Shown piece by piece: positions 31,648 through 39,959 of a stretch of 50,623 nucleotides of DNA; positions within the stretch are counted from its first letter, which is position 1, and every line of letters begins with the position of its first letter. Source of the DNA: an uncultured Phascolarctobacterium sp. (GTDB taxonomy: Bacteria > Bacillota > Negativicutes > Acidaminococcales > Acidaminococcaceae); contig CAJKLD010000018.1 of the NCBI GenBank assembly GCA_905200645.1, forward strand, positions 1 to 50,623, written 5' to 3'. The notes under the pieces are model-generated. The model ran no database searches. It was not told where the DNA came from and saw only the letters and a list, made by a program, of their open reading frames with translations. The translations under genes and the position numbers were made by a program.

Positions 31648-31887
31648 CCTTATCCTCCATAATTTATTAGACCTGTTATACTCAAAATTATATGCTCCGT
31701 TAAGCTATGCGTCCGCCTACGGCTTCGCAAGCTTTAGGTATTCACATTATACCATATTTGAATATACACTAAGGCAAGATTATTCCACAAAAATTCGAAA
31801 TAATTGTAAAATCGTTGTTTATTGTCAAGGAAAATGCTACAATGAATAAAGAATATATGCCAATATATTTTAGGAAAGGAAATAACG

Positions 31888-32988
31888 ATGAATGATATTT
31901 TAACAATTTTGCAGCCTTGGTATCCGTCCATCGGCGCTTTCTGCTTTTTTACCTTTATCCGCTATTTTTACAAGCATTTTTTACTGCGCTTTCTGCACCG
32001 CTTAACCAACGTTATCTCTTTTAAGCATGGCGAAGAACTTATCGAAGCTTTTGCTCATCCAATAAATTTACTGCTTTATGTTGCGGCATTTTATTCCGCT
32101 ATCAATATTGCCCCTATCAACACCAGCGGCTGGGTAGCCTTTTTAGACCGTATTCTGCGCAGCACCATCGTCCTTTGCTTCTTTTGGGGCTGCTACAATG
32201 TCAGCGATACTACGCATGGCATTATGCTGGACATTTTAGAAAAAACCGGTATCAAATCAGAAGAATCGCTGTCCAATATTTTTGCTACAATTCTGCGCTT
32301 AATTATCGTGCTACTCTGCTTTGTAACTATTGCACGAGAATGGAATTATGATATCAGCGGCTTTCTTGCATCTTTAAGTATCGGCTCCGTAGCCGTAGCC
32401 TTTGCCGCAAAGGATGCGTTAGCCAATGTGTTCGGCAGTCTGATTATTATTTTAGATAAGCCCTTTAAAGCCGGCGACTGGGTGCTGGCGAATAATATCG
32501 AAGGTATTGTAGAAAGCATTTCCTTCCGCAGCACTTGTATCCGCACCTTCAACCAAGAGCTGGTATACGTTCCCAACTCGCTACTCAGCAATACGCCCAT
32601 CACTAATTTTACCTTGCGCGAAAAAAGACGGATCGATTTCACCTTAGGACTTACCTACGACAGCACGGCAGCACAAATGGAAGCGTTTATTGCCAAGCTG
32701 CAAAACTATCTTACTAACAATCCGCACATTTATGAAGATAATGTGCGCGTACATTTTGTAACCTATAACGACAGCAGCTTAGACGTGCGCGTTACCTGCT
32801 ATGCCCGCGCCGCTCATCAGCACGAATATCTGGATATTTTGCAGGAAATAAATCTGCAAATTATGTCCTTGCTGGAAGAAGCAGGTGTAAGCTGCGCTTT
32901 CCCCAGTCAAAGTATTTATTTTGAAACTCCTTTGACTAATGTCCGGCAAGCTGACAAAAATAAAAACGCAGCAAAATATGAACAGTAA
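31888..32988 (+). CDS. mscS: Small-conductance mechanosensitive channel (MscS family)
   Basis: This 366-residue channel opens under membrane tension to release solutes on hypo-osmotic shock. Four hydrophobic segments in the first ~190 residues are followed by the pore helix and beta domain: GFLASLSIGSVAVAFAAKDALANVFGS, KPFKAGDWV and FNQELVYVPNSLLSN are MscS hallmarks. The C-terminal alpha-beta domain is complete. AGGAAAGGAA precedes the ATG. It starts the plus-strand island; the thioredoxin-reductase-like gene follows 36 bases later. Confidence 0.92.
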   Translation: MNDILTILQPWYPSIGAFCFFTFIRYFYKHFLLRFLHRLTNVISFKHGEELIEAFAHPINLLLYVAAFYSAINIAPINTSGWVAFLDRILRSTIVLCFFWGCYNVSDTTHGIMLDILEKTGIKSEESLSNIFATILRLIIVLLCFVTIAREWNYDISGFLASLSIGSVAVAFAAKDALANVFGSLIIILDKPFKAGDWVLANNIEGIVESISFRSTCIRTFNQELVYVPNSLLSNTPITNFTLREKRRIDFTLGLTYDSTAAQMEAFIAKLQNYLTNNPHIYEDNVRVHFVTYNDSSLDVRVTCYARAAHQHEYLDILQEINLQIMSLLEEAGVSCAFPSQSIYFETPLTNVRQADKNKNAAKYEQ

Positions 32989-33024
32989 GCCTTATTTTGC
33001 ACAACTCGAAAGGAGGCGTCTCCC

Positions 33025-33912
33025 ATGGCTGATGTAAAAGCCACAGCCGCCAATAATTTTCAGGCTGTAATTATCGGCGGCGGCCCTGCCGGTGTTTCGG
33101 CAGCGCTGTATTTGGCTCGCGCCAACATTAAAACCGCTATTATTGAAAATGGTCCCGGCGCTTTGGCTAAAGCGCATAAAATTGAAAATTATTACGGCAT
33201 CACCGCCAGCGGTCTTAAGCTTTACGCCGAAGGTTTAGAGCAGGCGTACAGTCTTGGCGTTACTATTATACAAGACGAGGTGCTGGCCGTAGAATATTTT
33301 GACAGCTTTATGCTGACGCTCAAAAACCAAGCGGATCCCCTGCCTGCGCCCGTGTTAATTTTGGCTACCGGTACTAAAAATATAACGCTCAAGGTACCCG
33401 GATTAGCAGAACTGACAGGCAAAGGCGTCAGCTACTGCGCTGTCTGCGACGGCTTTTTCTTCCGTCAAAAAAATGTCGCCGTTTTAGGCAGCGGTGCCTA
33501 CGCGCTGCACGAAGCCGAATATCTTAAACATATTGCCGCGTCCGTCACCGTGCTGACCAACGGCAGCGACGAAGCCTTGGTCAAAGCAGCCGGTTTTGCT
33601 GTAATTTCCACGCCGCTGGTAAATGTAAGCGGTGAAAATAAATTGGATGCCGTTCATTTTGCCGATGGTTCACAGCTTGCAGCCGACGGTCTGTTTATCG
33701 CCCTTGGCACTGCGGACAGCACCGATATTGCCCGCAAATTAGGCGCGCAAATCAACGGCCGTTTTATCAGCGTCGACGCTGATGGCGCTACTAATATTCC
33801 CGGACTTTTTGCGGCAGGCGACTGTACCGGCGGTCTTATGCAGGTTGCCAAAGCCGTTTACGACGGCGCCAAGGCAGGCTTGGCAGCGATAAAATTTATC
33901 CGCGCCAAATAA
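33025..33912 (+). CDS. Thioredoxin reductase-like flavoprotein lacking the usual NADPH motif
   Basis: The 295-residue protein has the FAD-binding GGGPAGVSAALYLARA near the N-terminus, the redox-active CAVC in SYCAVCDGFF, and the second FAD motif GLFAAGDCTGG near the C-terminus, so the fold and disulfide centre are those of TrxB. In the nucleotide-binding domain GSGAYALHEAEYL retains a glycine motif, but the NADPH-binding HRRDxxR is replaced by VLTNGSDEA. Similar losses occur in ferredoxin-dependent or otherwise atypical reductases of anaerobes, so the electron donor may not be NADPH. AAAGGAGG precedes the ATG; trxA follows 88 bases on. Confidence 0.88.
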   Translation: MADVKATAANNFQAVIIGGGPAGVSAALYLARANIKTAIIENGPGALAKAHKIENYYGITASGLKLYAEGLEQAYSLGVTIIQDEVLAVEYFDSFMLTLKNQADPLPAPVLILATGTKNITLKVPGLAELTGKGVSYCAVCDGFFFRQKNVAVLGSGAYALHEAEYLKHIAASVTVLTNGSDEALVKAAGFAVISTPLVNVSGENKLDAVHFADGSQLAADGLFIALGTADSTDIARKLGAQINGRFISVDADGATNIPGLFAAGDCTGGLMQVAKAVYDGAKAGLAAIKFIRAK

Positions 33913-34000
33913 AGCGATTGAAAATTTAATCTGCGTCTGCCAAAATAACGCAACAAAAATTTTAGCAATATAAAAACAAATAACAAAGGAGTGTATCAAT

Positions 34001-34306
34001 ATGGCATTAGAATTTACCACTAACAATTTTTCCCAAGAAGTTTTAGAAGCAAAAGGCACTGTTTTAGTAGACTTTTGGGCAAGCTGGTGCGGTCCCTGCC
34101 GTATGCAGGCGCCTATTTTAGAAGCTTTCGCTAAAGAGCATCCTGAAATTAAAGTAGGCAAGGTAAATGTGGACGAAAACCATGAGCTGGCAGAAAAATT
34201 TGCCATCATGTCCATTCCCAGCCTGCTGGCTTTCAAAGACGGCAAATTGGTTAAAACCGCAGTCGGCCTGCACGACAAGGGCGGCTTAGCAGAATTAGTA
34301 AAATAA
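34001..34306 (+). CDS. trxA: Thioredoxin
   Basis: A 101-residue thioredoxin with the active site WCGPC in DFWASWCGPCRMQAP and the cis-proline segment MSIPSLLAFKDG. It reduces protein disulfides in the cytoplasm and is the natural partner of the reductase-like gene upstream. AAAGGAG precedes the ATG. A strong terminator follows. Confidence 0.95.
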   Translation: MALEFTTNNFSQEVLEAKGTVLVDFWASWCGPCRMQAPILEAFAKEHPEIKVGKVNVDENHELAEKFAIMSIPSLLAFKDGKLVKTAVGLHDKGGLAELVK

Positions 34307-34318
34307 GCAAAAAAGTAA

Positions 34319-34358
34319 AAACCGTACTGCCTAATTTTACAGACAGTACGGTTTTTTT
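34319..34358 (+). terminator. Terminator after trxA (bidirectional)
   Basis: AACCGTACTG pairs with CAGTACGGTT and is followed by seven T residues on the plus strand, with an A-run on the other side. It lies between the convergent trxA and 34373-34804 genes and can serve both. Confidence 0.9.
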
Positions 34359-34372
34359 CATGTAATTTTTAA

Positions 34373-34804
34373 TTATTTGCCGGCTGCGTTAGCGGAAGCT
34401 TCTTCCTGCGGTTTAGGCAGCAGTATTTGGAAATCTTTCAATAAAGGCTTTTCGCCGTTAAGCACAAAAACATAAACAAAGCGGGCAGCGGGAATTTTTT
34501 CACCAACAATTTGATAAACTAAAACATCCGCGTCATCCAATTTTTCAATTACGCGCAGACGATTAGTAGTCAGCTTGCCAAAGCTTTTGGCAACCTGCTC
34601 GTGCATATTATTATAAGCATTCTCGGTCCAATCCTTTTGCATATCGGCGCTCATCATGGAGCTGACTGCCTTATAGTTATTGCCTCCCATAAATTTAGCT
34701 ACAATAGCTTCTTCTGCATCCAGCACTTTGCCGCCGGCCGCGCTGCATACAGCGCTGACTGCCAAGGTCATAACCATAACCAGAAGCATTAACATTTTTT
34801 TCAT
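34373..34804 (-). CDS. Secreted protein of unknown function (possibly DUF3887/NTF2-like)
   Basis: This 143-residue protein has a clear signal peptide (MKKMLMLLVMVMTLAVSAVCSAA, cleavage probably after the AA near residue 23). The mature part, with AKFMGGNNYKAVSSMM followed by VYVFVLNGEKPLLKDF, has the helix-then-sheet order of small NTF2-like or DUF3887 proteins that accumulate polar pockets; this is a weak impression. There is no lipobox after the hydrophobic core other than a single Cys at 20, which does not fit the L-x-x-C pattern well. GGAGG precedes the ATG. Confidence 0.75.
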   Translation of the reverse strand: MKKMLMLLVMVMTLAVSAVCSAAGGKVLDAEEAIVAKFMGGNNYKAVSSMMSADMQKDWTENAYNNMHEQVAKSFGKLTTNRLRVIEKLDDADVLVYQIVGEKIPAARFVYVFVLNGEKPLLKDFQILLPKPQEEASANAAGK

Positions 34805-34940
34805 ATAACATATCCTCCTTTAAAGCTTTAATTTTTGCAATAGAAAATTGTATCTAAAACTGCTTACTATTATAAGCCTTTCCCGGCTTCTGCGCAAGTG
34901 AAGTTTTTGCTAACAAATCTCATAATTTTTTATGTATGAA

Positions 34941-34971
34941 TTGACTTAGAGCGTACTTCACATGTTATAAT
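34941..34971 (+). promoter_or_regulatory. Promoter of the cbiM-cbiQ-cbiO operon
   Basis: TTGACT (34941-34946) and TATAAT (34966-34971), 19 bases apart, with TG one base before the -10 (extended -10). The leader of about 50 bases is too short for a cobalamin riboswitch, and none is visible upstream. Confidence 0.6.
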
Positions 34972-35028
34972 GAAAATAAAGCTTAAAGCTAAGCAAGTAA
35001 ATGTATTATTGCTAGGAGGAAATTCGTT

Positions 35029-36018
35029 ATGCATATGGCAGACGCTTTAATAAATCCCACAGTGGCAGCAGTTATGTATGCTGCCAGCGCCGCAGCGGCG
35101 GCTTATTCTATAAAAAAGGTGCGCGAAGAAAACAATCCCCGCAAAATTCCTCTTATGGGCGTGATGGGAGCTTTTGTTTTTGCTGCACAAATGCTCAACT
35201 TTACTATTCCCGGTACCGGCTCCAGCGGCCATCTCTGCGGCAGCCTGCTTTTGGCGGCGCTTTTAGGTCCTTACGCCGCATTTTTAACGATGATTGGTAT
35301 TTTGACAATTCAATGCCTTTTATTTGCCGACGGCGGTCTGCTGGCTTTGGGCGCCAATATCTGGAACATGGCCTTTTACGGCTGCTTTGTAGGCGGGCTT
35401 TTAATTTGGCAGCCGCTTATCCAACGCAGGCTTAGCAAAGCAAGAATAATTTCAGCTTCTGTTGTAGGCTCTGTTATAACCTTGCAAATGGGCGCCTTCA
35501 GCGTAGTTTTAGAAACTGCGGCTTCCGGAATTTCCGAGCTGCCTTTCAATATTTTCGCCTTCACTATGCAGGGTATTCATTTAGCTATAGGCGCAGTAGA
35601 AGGCTTAATTATCGCCGCCGTACTGCTTTTTGTTTACCAGGCGCGCCCCGAACTGCTTACAGGCGCAAAAGCAGCTGCAAACGGCAGCTTAACCTTTGAA
35701 AAAGCCTTAGCTTTTTTAGGCTCTGCCGCAGTCTTGGCAGCAGGCGTTTTATCCTTAGCCGCTTCCGAAAATCCCGACGGTCTGGAGTGGTCCTTAGAAA
35801 AAGTTGCCGGCTCTGCGGAATTAGAAAAGAGCGGTGCGCTGCACGCTTTGGCAGCCCAAATTCAAGAACTCACTTCTCTTTTACCCGATTACAATTTTCA
35901 AGGCTCGGAATCTGCCTGGGGCACTGTTTTCTCCGGCTTAGCAGGCAGCGCTTTGGTATTGCTTGTATGCGTGGCCTGCTGCTACGCTTTCCATTTTTTC
36001 AAACATAAAACGGCATGA
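35029..36018 (+). CDS. cbiM: Cobalt/nickel ECF transporter substrate-binding protein, CbiM fused to a PDGLE (CbiN-like) domain
   Basis: This membrane protein of 329 residues begins MHMADALI, where His2 and the free N-terminus coordinate Co(II) or Ni(II) in CbiM/NikM. About six membrane helices follow. The C-terminal ~100 residues carry a PDGLEW motif and a final hydrophobic segment, corresponding to the CbiN/NikN component that is separate in other species. Cobalt versus nickel cannot be settled from sequence alone. The stop overlaps cbiQ by four bases. GGAGG precedes the ATG, and an extended -10 promoter lies just upstream. Confidence 0.9.
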   Translation: MHMADALINPTVAAVMYAASAAAAAYSIKKVREENNPRKIPLMGVMGAFVFAAQMLNFTIPGTGSSGHLCGSLLLAALLGPYAAFLTMIGILTIQCLLFADGGLLALGANIWNMAFYGCFVGGLLIWQPLIQRRLSKARIISASVVGSVITLQMGAFSVVLETAASGISELPFNIFAFTMQGIHLAIGAVEGLIIAAVLLFVYQARPELLTGAKAAANGSLTFEKALAFLGSAAVLAAGVLSLAASENPDGLEWSLEKVAGSAELEKSGALHALAAQIQELTSLLPDYNFQGSESAWGTVFSGLAGSALVLLVCVACCYAFHFFKHKTA

Positions 36019-36827
36019 ATAAAATAAGCGGCGCTCTTACAGAAATCAATAAACTTAATAGTACGGCGCAGGGTTCCAGCGTCATGCACCGTTTACACCC
36101 GCTGGCCAAGCTGCTGCTGACAATTTTTTATATTGCTATGCTCATGTCCTTTGGCAAGTACCAAATTTTTGGTCTTGTCGGCATGAGCATTTACCTTTTT
36201 ATCGGCTTTCGCCTCAGCCGCCTGTCCCTAAAAGAAGGCTTGTGGCGACTGCGTTTGATTTTGCCTCTCGTAAGTATGGTAGGGCTGGCGAATCCCTTTT
36301 TTGACAGTCACCAATTTGTTTTTGGCAGCCAGACGCTTAACGCAGGCTGGATTTCTTTTATTACGCTTATGCTTAAAGGAATTTTTGCTGTGCTGGCATC
36401 CTATCTGCTTATTGCGACTACTTCTATTGAACAAATTTGCTACGCCATGCGCTTAGCGCATCTGCCGAAAATTCTTGTAACGCAGTTTTTGCTTACCTAC
36501 CGTTATTTGACTTTACTTTTAGAGCAAGCCGAAACTATTTCGCAGGCTTACGCTTTACGCGCACCCAAGCAAACGGGCATTCACTTCAAGGTATGGGGCA
36601 CACTGGCAGGACAGCTTTTGCTGCGCAGTATAGACAGAGCCAATGCCCTTTACGACAGTATGCTGCTGCGCGGCTATCAAGGCGAATATTATTACGGCGG
36701 CCCTTTGGCTGCCTGGAATAAAAAAGATTGGCGCTATCTTGTGAGCATCGTCTTTCTGCTGCTCTTGCTGCGGTTACTGCCTTGGAGCTTGCTCTACACT
36801 AAGATTTTAGGAGGAAAATTTTTATGA
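36015..36827 (+). CDS. cbiQ: ECF transporter transmembrane (T) component CbiQ
   Basis: A 270-residue membrane protein that links the metal-binding component to the ATPase. It has about five membrane segments and two short conserved coupling motifs of the family near the C-terminus: YALRAPKQ-like and SMLLRGYQG (an A-R-G type sequence). It overlaps cbiM upstream and cbiO downstream by four bases each (ATGA), so all three are translationally coupled. The start ATG lies within the end of cbiM. Confidence 0.9.
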   Translation: MNKISGALTEINKLNSTAQGSSVMHRLHPLAKLLLTIFYIAMLMSFGKYQIFGLVGMSIYLFIGFRLSRLSLKEGLWRLRLILPLVSMVGLANPFFDSHQFVFGSQTLNAGWISFITLMLKGIFAVLASYLLIATTSIEQICYAMRLAHLPKILVTQFLLTYRYLTLLLEQAETISQAYALRAPKQTGIHFKVWGTLAGQLLLRSIDRANALYDSMLLRGYQGEYYYGGPLAAWNKKDWRYLVSIVFLLLLLRLLPWSLLYTKILGGKFL

Positions 36828-37558
36828 GCCATATTCATATAGATATCCAAAATCTTTCCTTTGCTTACGAAGAACAGCAGCCAATTTTACAAAATATTAC
36901 GCTGCACGCTTCGGAGCACGAAGCCATTGGCATTATCGGCGCTAACGGCGTAGGCAAATCAACCTTGCTCAAGCTTTTGGTTGGCTTGTACCTAAATTTC
37001 AGCGGTCACATCCGCATCGAAGAAATTCCTGTAGAAGCAAAAACTATGCCGCTGATTCGCGAAAAGATTGGCTATGTCTTTCAGGATTCCGACAGCCAGC
37101 TTTTTATGACGACCGCTTACGAAGATATTGCCTTTGCCCCCAGAAATTACGGTCTGCCGGAAGCAGAAGTCGAAAGGCGCGTAACGCAGGCGTTAAAGCT
37201 GGTTGGGATTCAACATCTGCGCGATAAGCAAATTTTTAAAATGTCCGGCGGTGAAAAAAAGCTCGTTTCTTTGGCAACAATTTTATCCTTAACCCCTGAT
37301 ATTATTCTTTTAGACGAGCCATCAGTTGCTCTCGACCCGCGCAACCGCCGCCAGCTTATCAAGCTGCTCAATTCCTTTGAGCATTTAAAAATTATTGCCA
37401 CTCACGATTTAGATTTAGTGCTGGACACCTGCCAGCGCACCATTATTCTTGCCGACGGACGCATTGTCGCCGACGGCCCCACACAGGAATTACTCACCAA
37501 TCGCAAGCTATTGGAGGATAACGGTTTAGAACTGCCCTTATCCTTGAGCAGAAAATAA
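36824..37558 (+). CDS. cbiO: ECF transporter ATP-binding (A) component CbiO
   Basis: This 244-residue ABC ATPase powers the metal transporter. It shows Walker A GANGVGKST, the Q-loop FQDSDSQLF typical of ECF ATPases, the signature MSGGEKKLVSLA (SGGEK rather than SGGQ), Walker B IILLDEPSVALDP and the H-loop ATHDLDLVLD. Only one A component is encoded here, so it would function as a homodimer. AGGAGG precedes the ATG. The operon ends at a strong terminator 8 bases after the stop. Confidence 0.93.
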   Translation: MSHIHIDIQNLSFAYEEQQPILQNITLHASEHEAIGIIGANGVGKSTLLKLLVGLYLNFSGHIRIEEIPVEAKTMPLIREKIGYVFQDSDSQLFMTTAYEDIAFAPRNYGLPEAEVERRVTQALKLVGIQHLRDKQIFKMSGGEKKLVSLATILSLTPDIILLDEPSVALDPRNRRQLIKLLNSFEHLKIIATHDLDLVLDTCQRTIILADGRIVADGPTQELLTNRKLLEDNGLELPLSLSRK

Positions 37559-37565
37559 AAACTAA

Positions 37566-37607
37566 AGCCGTACTACCTAGCTTTATCCTAGATAGTACGG
37601 CTTTTTT
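37566..37607 (+). terminator. Bidirectional terminator between cbiO and dapL
   Basis: AGCCGTACTA pairs with TAGTACGGCT and is followed by TTTTTT on the plus strand. The minus strand reads TTTAGTTTTTATTTT after the same stem, so it can also end dapL transcripts. The genes on both sides converge here. Confidence 0.9.
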
Positions 37608-37627
37608 AGTGCGGAAAATTATTTTGC

Positions 37628-38827
37628 TTATTTCAAACCGTTGACAATGCGTTCCATGGCTTCAATGGTATTTTCACGACTGCCGAAAGCGGTCAGACGG
37701 AAATAGCCTTCGCCCTTGGAGCCAAAGCCTGCGCCGGGAGTGCCGACAATCTGCAGTTTTTCCAGCAGGAAGTCAAAGAATTCCCAAGAGGTCATACCGT
37801 TGGGGCATTGCAGCCAAATATACGGAGAATGTACGCCGCCATAATATTTTACGCCGATTTTATCAAAGCCGGCCATCATAATGCGGGCGTTTTCTTGATA
37901 ATAAGCAATGTTTTCGCGGCATTCCTTAACGCCTACGGGACTGTAAGCAGTCTCGGCTCCGCGTTGCACAATGTAGGGCACGCCGTTGAATTTAGTGGTT
38001 TGACGGCGCAGCCACATTTTGTTGAGCTCCAATTCTCTGCCATCCTGAGTTTTGCGCACCAAAGCCTTGGGTACAACGGTGTAACCGCAGCGAGTACCGG
38101 TGAAGCCGCAGGTTTTGGACATGGAGCACAGCTCAATAGCGCATTTTTTTGCATCCTCGATAACAAAAATGCTGCGCGGAATAGCAGGGTCGGCAACAAA
38201 TGCTTCATAAGCCGCATCATACAAAATAACCGCGTCATTTTTCAGAGCATAAGCAACCCATTTTTCCAGCTGCTCTTTGGTATATGCAGCACCGGTAGGA
38301 TTATTGGGAGAGCACAGATAAATTACGTCAGCCTTAACATTTTCGTCAGGCATGGGCAGGAAATCGTTTTCCGGGCCGCCTTCCATGAAAATAATTTTGC
38401 GGCCGCACATAATATTGGTATCCAAATACACTGGATAAACCGGGTCTGGAACAAGAATAGTATTGGCATTGCTAAAAATATCAGTAATATTGCCGCAGTC
38501 GCTCTTAGCGCCGTCGCTAATAAAAATTTCGTCGCTATCCAATTTTACGCCGAAGGTAGCATAATATTTTACCAAAGCTTCGTGCAGAAAATCATAGCCC
38601 TGCTCCGGACCATAGCCGCGGAAGGTTTCCTGTACGCCCATTTCAGCGACCGCTTTGGTCATAGCTTCTACAACGCTTGGCGCCAAGGGACGGGTTACGT
38701 CGCCAATGCCTAAACGGATAATTTTTTTGTCAGGATGCGCCGCAGCATAAGCGCTCACCTTATGCGCAATATCCGCGAAAAGATAGCTTTCTTTGAGATT
38801 ACAATAGTTTTCGTTTACAAACGCCAT
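37628..38827 (-). CDS. dapL: LL-diaminopimelate aminotransferase
   Basis: It transaminates tetrahydrodipicolinate directly to LL-diaminopimelate, bypassing the acyl intermediates of lysine/peptidoglycan synthesis. The 399-residue class I aminotransferase shows CSPNNPTGAAY, LYDAAYEAF and the PLP lysine in SMSKTCGFTGTRCGY, and the DapL-type N-terminus (LFADIAHKVSAYAAAHP, IRLGIGDVTRPL). It follows dapF after 86 bases, which pairs product (LL-DAP) and epimerase. An intercistronic inverted repeat separates them. Its length is close to 400, the family norm. Confidence 0.95.
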   Translation of the reverse strand: MAFVNENYCNLKESYLFADIAHKVSAYAAAHPDKKIIRLGIGDVTRPLAPSVVEAMTKAVAEMGVQETFRGYGPEQGYDFLHEALVKYYATFGVKLDSDEIFISDGAKSDCGNITDIFSNANTILVPDPVYPVYLDTNIMCGRKIIFMEGGPENDFLPMPDENVKADVIYLCSPNNPTGAAYTKEQLEKWVAYALKNDAVILYDAAYEAFVADPAIPRSIFVIEDAKKCAIELCSMSKTCGFTGTRCGYTVVPKALVRKTQDGRELELNKMWLRRQTTKFNGVPYIVQRGAETAYSPVGVKECRENIAYYQENARIMMAGFDKIGVKYYGGVHSPYIWLQCPNGMTSWEFFDFLLEKLQIVGTPGAGFGSKGEGYFRLTAFGSRENTIEAMERIVNGLK

Positions 38828-38872
38828 TTAATTACAAACCCCCATTAAAAATAAAATAATAAATATATTTTA

Positions 38873-38913
38873 GATATATCAACGCAGATTAACTGCAAAA
38901 TTTTTGATATATC
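38873..38913. promoter_or_regulatory. Inverted repeat between dapF and dapL
   Basis: GATATATCAA and TTGATATATC form a perfect 10-base inverted repeat, with GCAG/CTGC pairing inside. It begins right after the dapF stop codon. On the minus strand it is followed by T/A-rich sequence, so it could be a weak intercistronic terminator, a processing site or an operator. Confidence 0.55.
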
Positions 38914-39804
38914 TTATTTAACCAATTCGTCAGGAATTTCCACAGTGCCAACAAAGGCTTCCACTGCCGGTCCTTCCAAATATACATGGTCGTCCTTAGC
39001 GTGGGTAACTTGCAGTGTACCACCCTTAGCGATAACTGTCAAGGGCTCGCCCTTTTTACCTGCGCGTCCCAGCATAATTGCAGCTACTGCCACAGCGCTG
39101 GCGCCGGTACCGCAGGCCCAGGTTTCGCCGCTGCCGCGCTCCCATACGCGGAATTTTACGGTATTTTTATCAATAACCTGCACAAATTCCGTATTTACGC
39201 CTTCGGGGAACAGCTTGTGATGCTCAAAGCAGGGACCAAGCTCCTCCAAATTTAAAGCGTCCACATCATCCACAAAGGTTACAAAATGAGGATTGCCCAT
39301 AGAAATTGCCGTGCCGTTAAACACAACCTTTTCTTTGGTTACATCGTCATGTTTATCGTCTAAAACCAAGCCTTGGTCAACAAAAATATAATGGTCGCAA
39401 TTCATGGGAATTTCCGTAGCCTTAAAAATTGGTTTACCCATGTCAACTTTAGCAGACATAACCTTACCCTCCTCAATGTGCATTTCTACAGTTTTAACGC
39501 CGGACAAAGTTTCGATAGCCACAGGATTTTTATTCGTCAAGCCCTTATCATAAACAAACTTTGCCACGCAGCGAATACCGTTGCCGCACATTTTTCCTTC
39601 CGAACGGTCAGCGTTAAACATACGCATTTTAAAATCTGCAACGTCAGATTTACATACGCAAATCAAGCCATCGCTGCCAATGCTGAAACGGCGGTGGCTT
39701 ACGTATTCGGAAATAATTTCCGGATGCGGCAGCTCTTCCTTAGTGCAGTCCACATACACATAGTCGTTGCCGGCGCCGTGCATTTTAGTAAATTCTATTT
39801 TCAT
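38914..39804 (-). CDS. dapF: Diaminopimelate epimerase
   Basis: It interconverts LL- and meso-diaminopimelate using two catalytic cysteines. These are visible in KMCGNGIRCVAKF (first Cys) and TWACGTGASAVA (second Cys). MHGAGNDYVYVD opens the protein and GNPHFVTF lies in the middle. At 296 residues it is slightly longer than usual because of an insertion near YIFVDQGLVLDDKHDD. AAGGAGGAAG precedes the ATG. dapF and dapL form a short operon supplying meso-DAP for peptidoglycan and lysine. Confidence 0.95.
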   Translation of the reverse strand: MKIEFTKMHGAGNDYVYVDCTKEELPHPEIISEYVSHRRFSIGSDGLICVCKSDVADFKMRMFNADRSEGKMCGNGIRCVAKFVYDKGLTNKNPVAIETLSGVKTVEMHIEEGKVMSAKVDMGKPIFKATEIPMNCDHYIFVDQGLVLDDKHDDVTKEKVVFNGTAISMGNPHFVTFVDDVDALNLEELGPCFEHHKLFPEGVNTEFVQVIDKNTVKFRVWERGSGETWACGTGASAVAVAAIMLGRAGKKGEPLTVIAKGGTLQVTHAKDDHVYLEGPAVEAFVGTVEIPDELVK

Positions 39805-39884
39805 GGAACTTCCTCCTTCTCATTCTTTTTCATTATAACATATATTTTTGCTTTTTTCATTACTAACAGCAGTAAATCTAATAT

Positions 39885-39915
39885 AAAAAAGTCTGCCGCT
39901 CATGCGACAGACTTT
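39885..39915 (-). terminator. Terminator of the M20 peptidase gene
   Basis: On the minus strand AAGTCTGTCGC pairs with GCGGCAGACTT, followed by TTTT, 45 bases after the stop of the 39960-41093 gene. Confidence 0.85.
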
Positions 39916-39959
39916 CTTGTAAATAACCGCTGACGGCTTACAACAATATACTTTTTGAT

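Noticed and set aside
34806..35028. Cobalamin riboswitch upstream of cbiM
   Set aside because: The space between promoter and gene is only about 50 bases and no B12-box-like sequence is visible.
37808..38713. Plus-strand frame of 301 codons
   Set aside because: Antisense to dapL, whose motifs and length are complete; no ribosome site and no recognisable domain.
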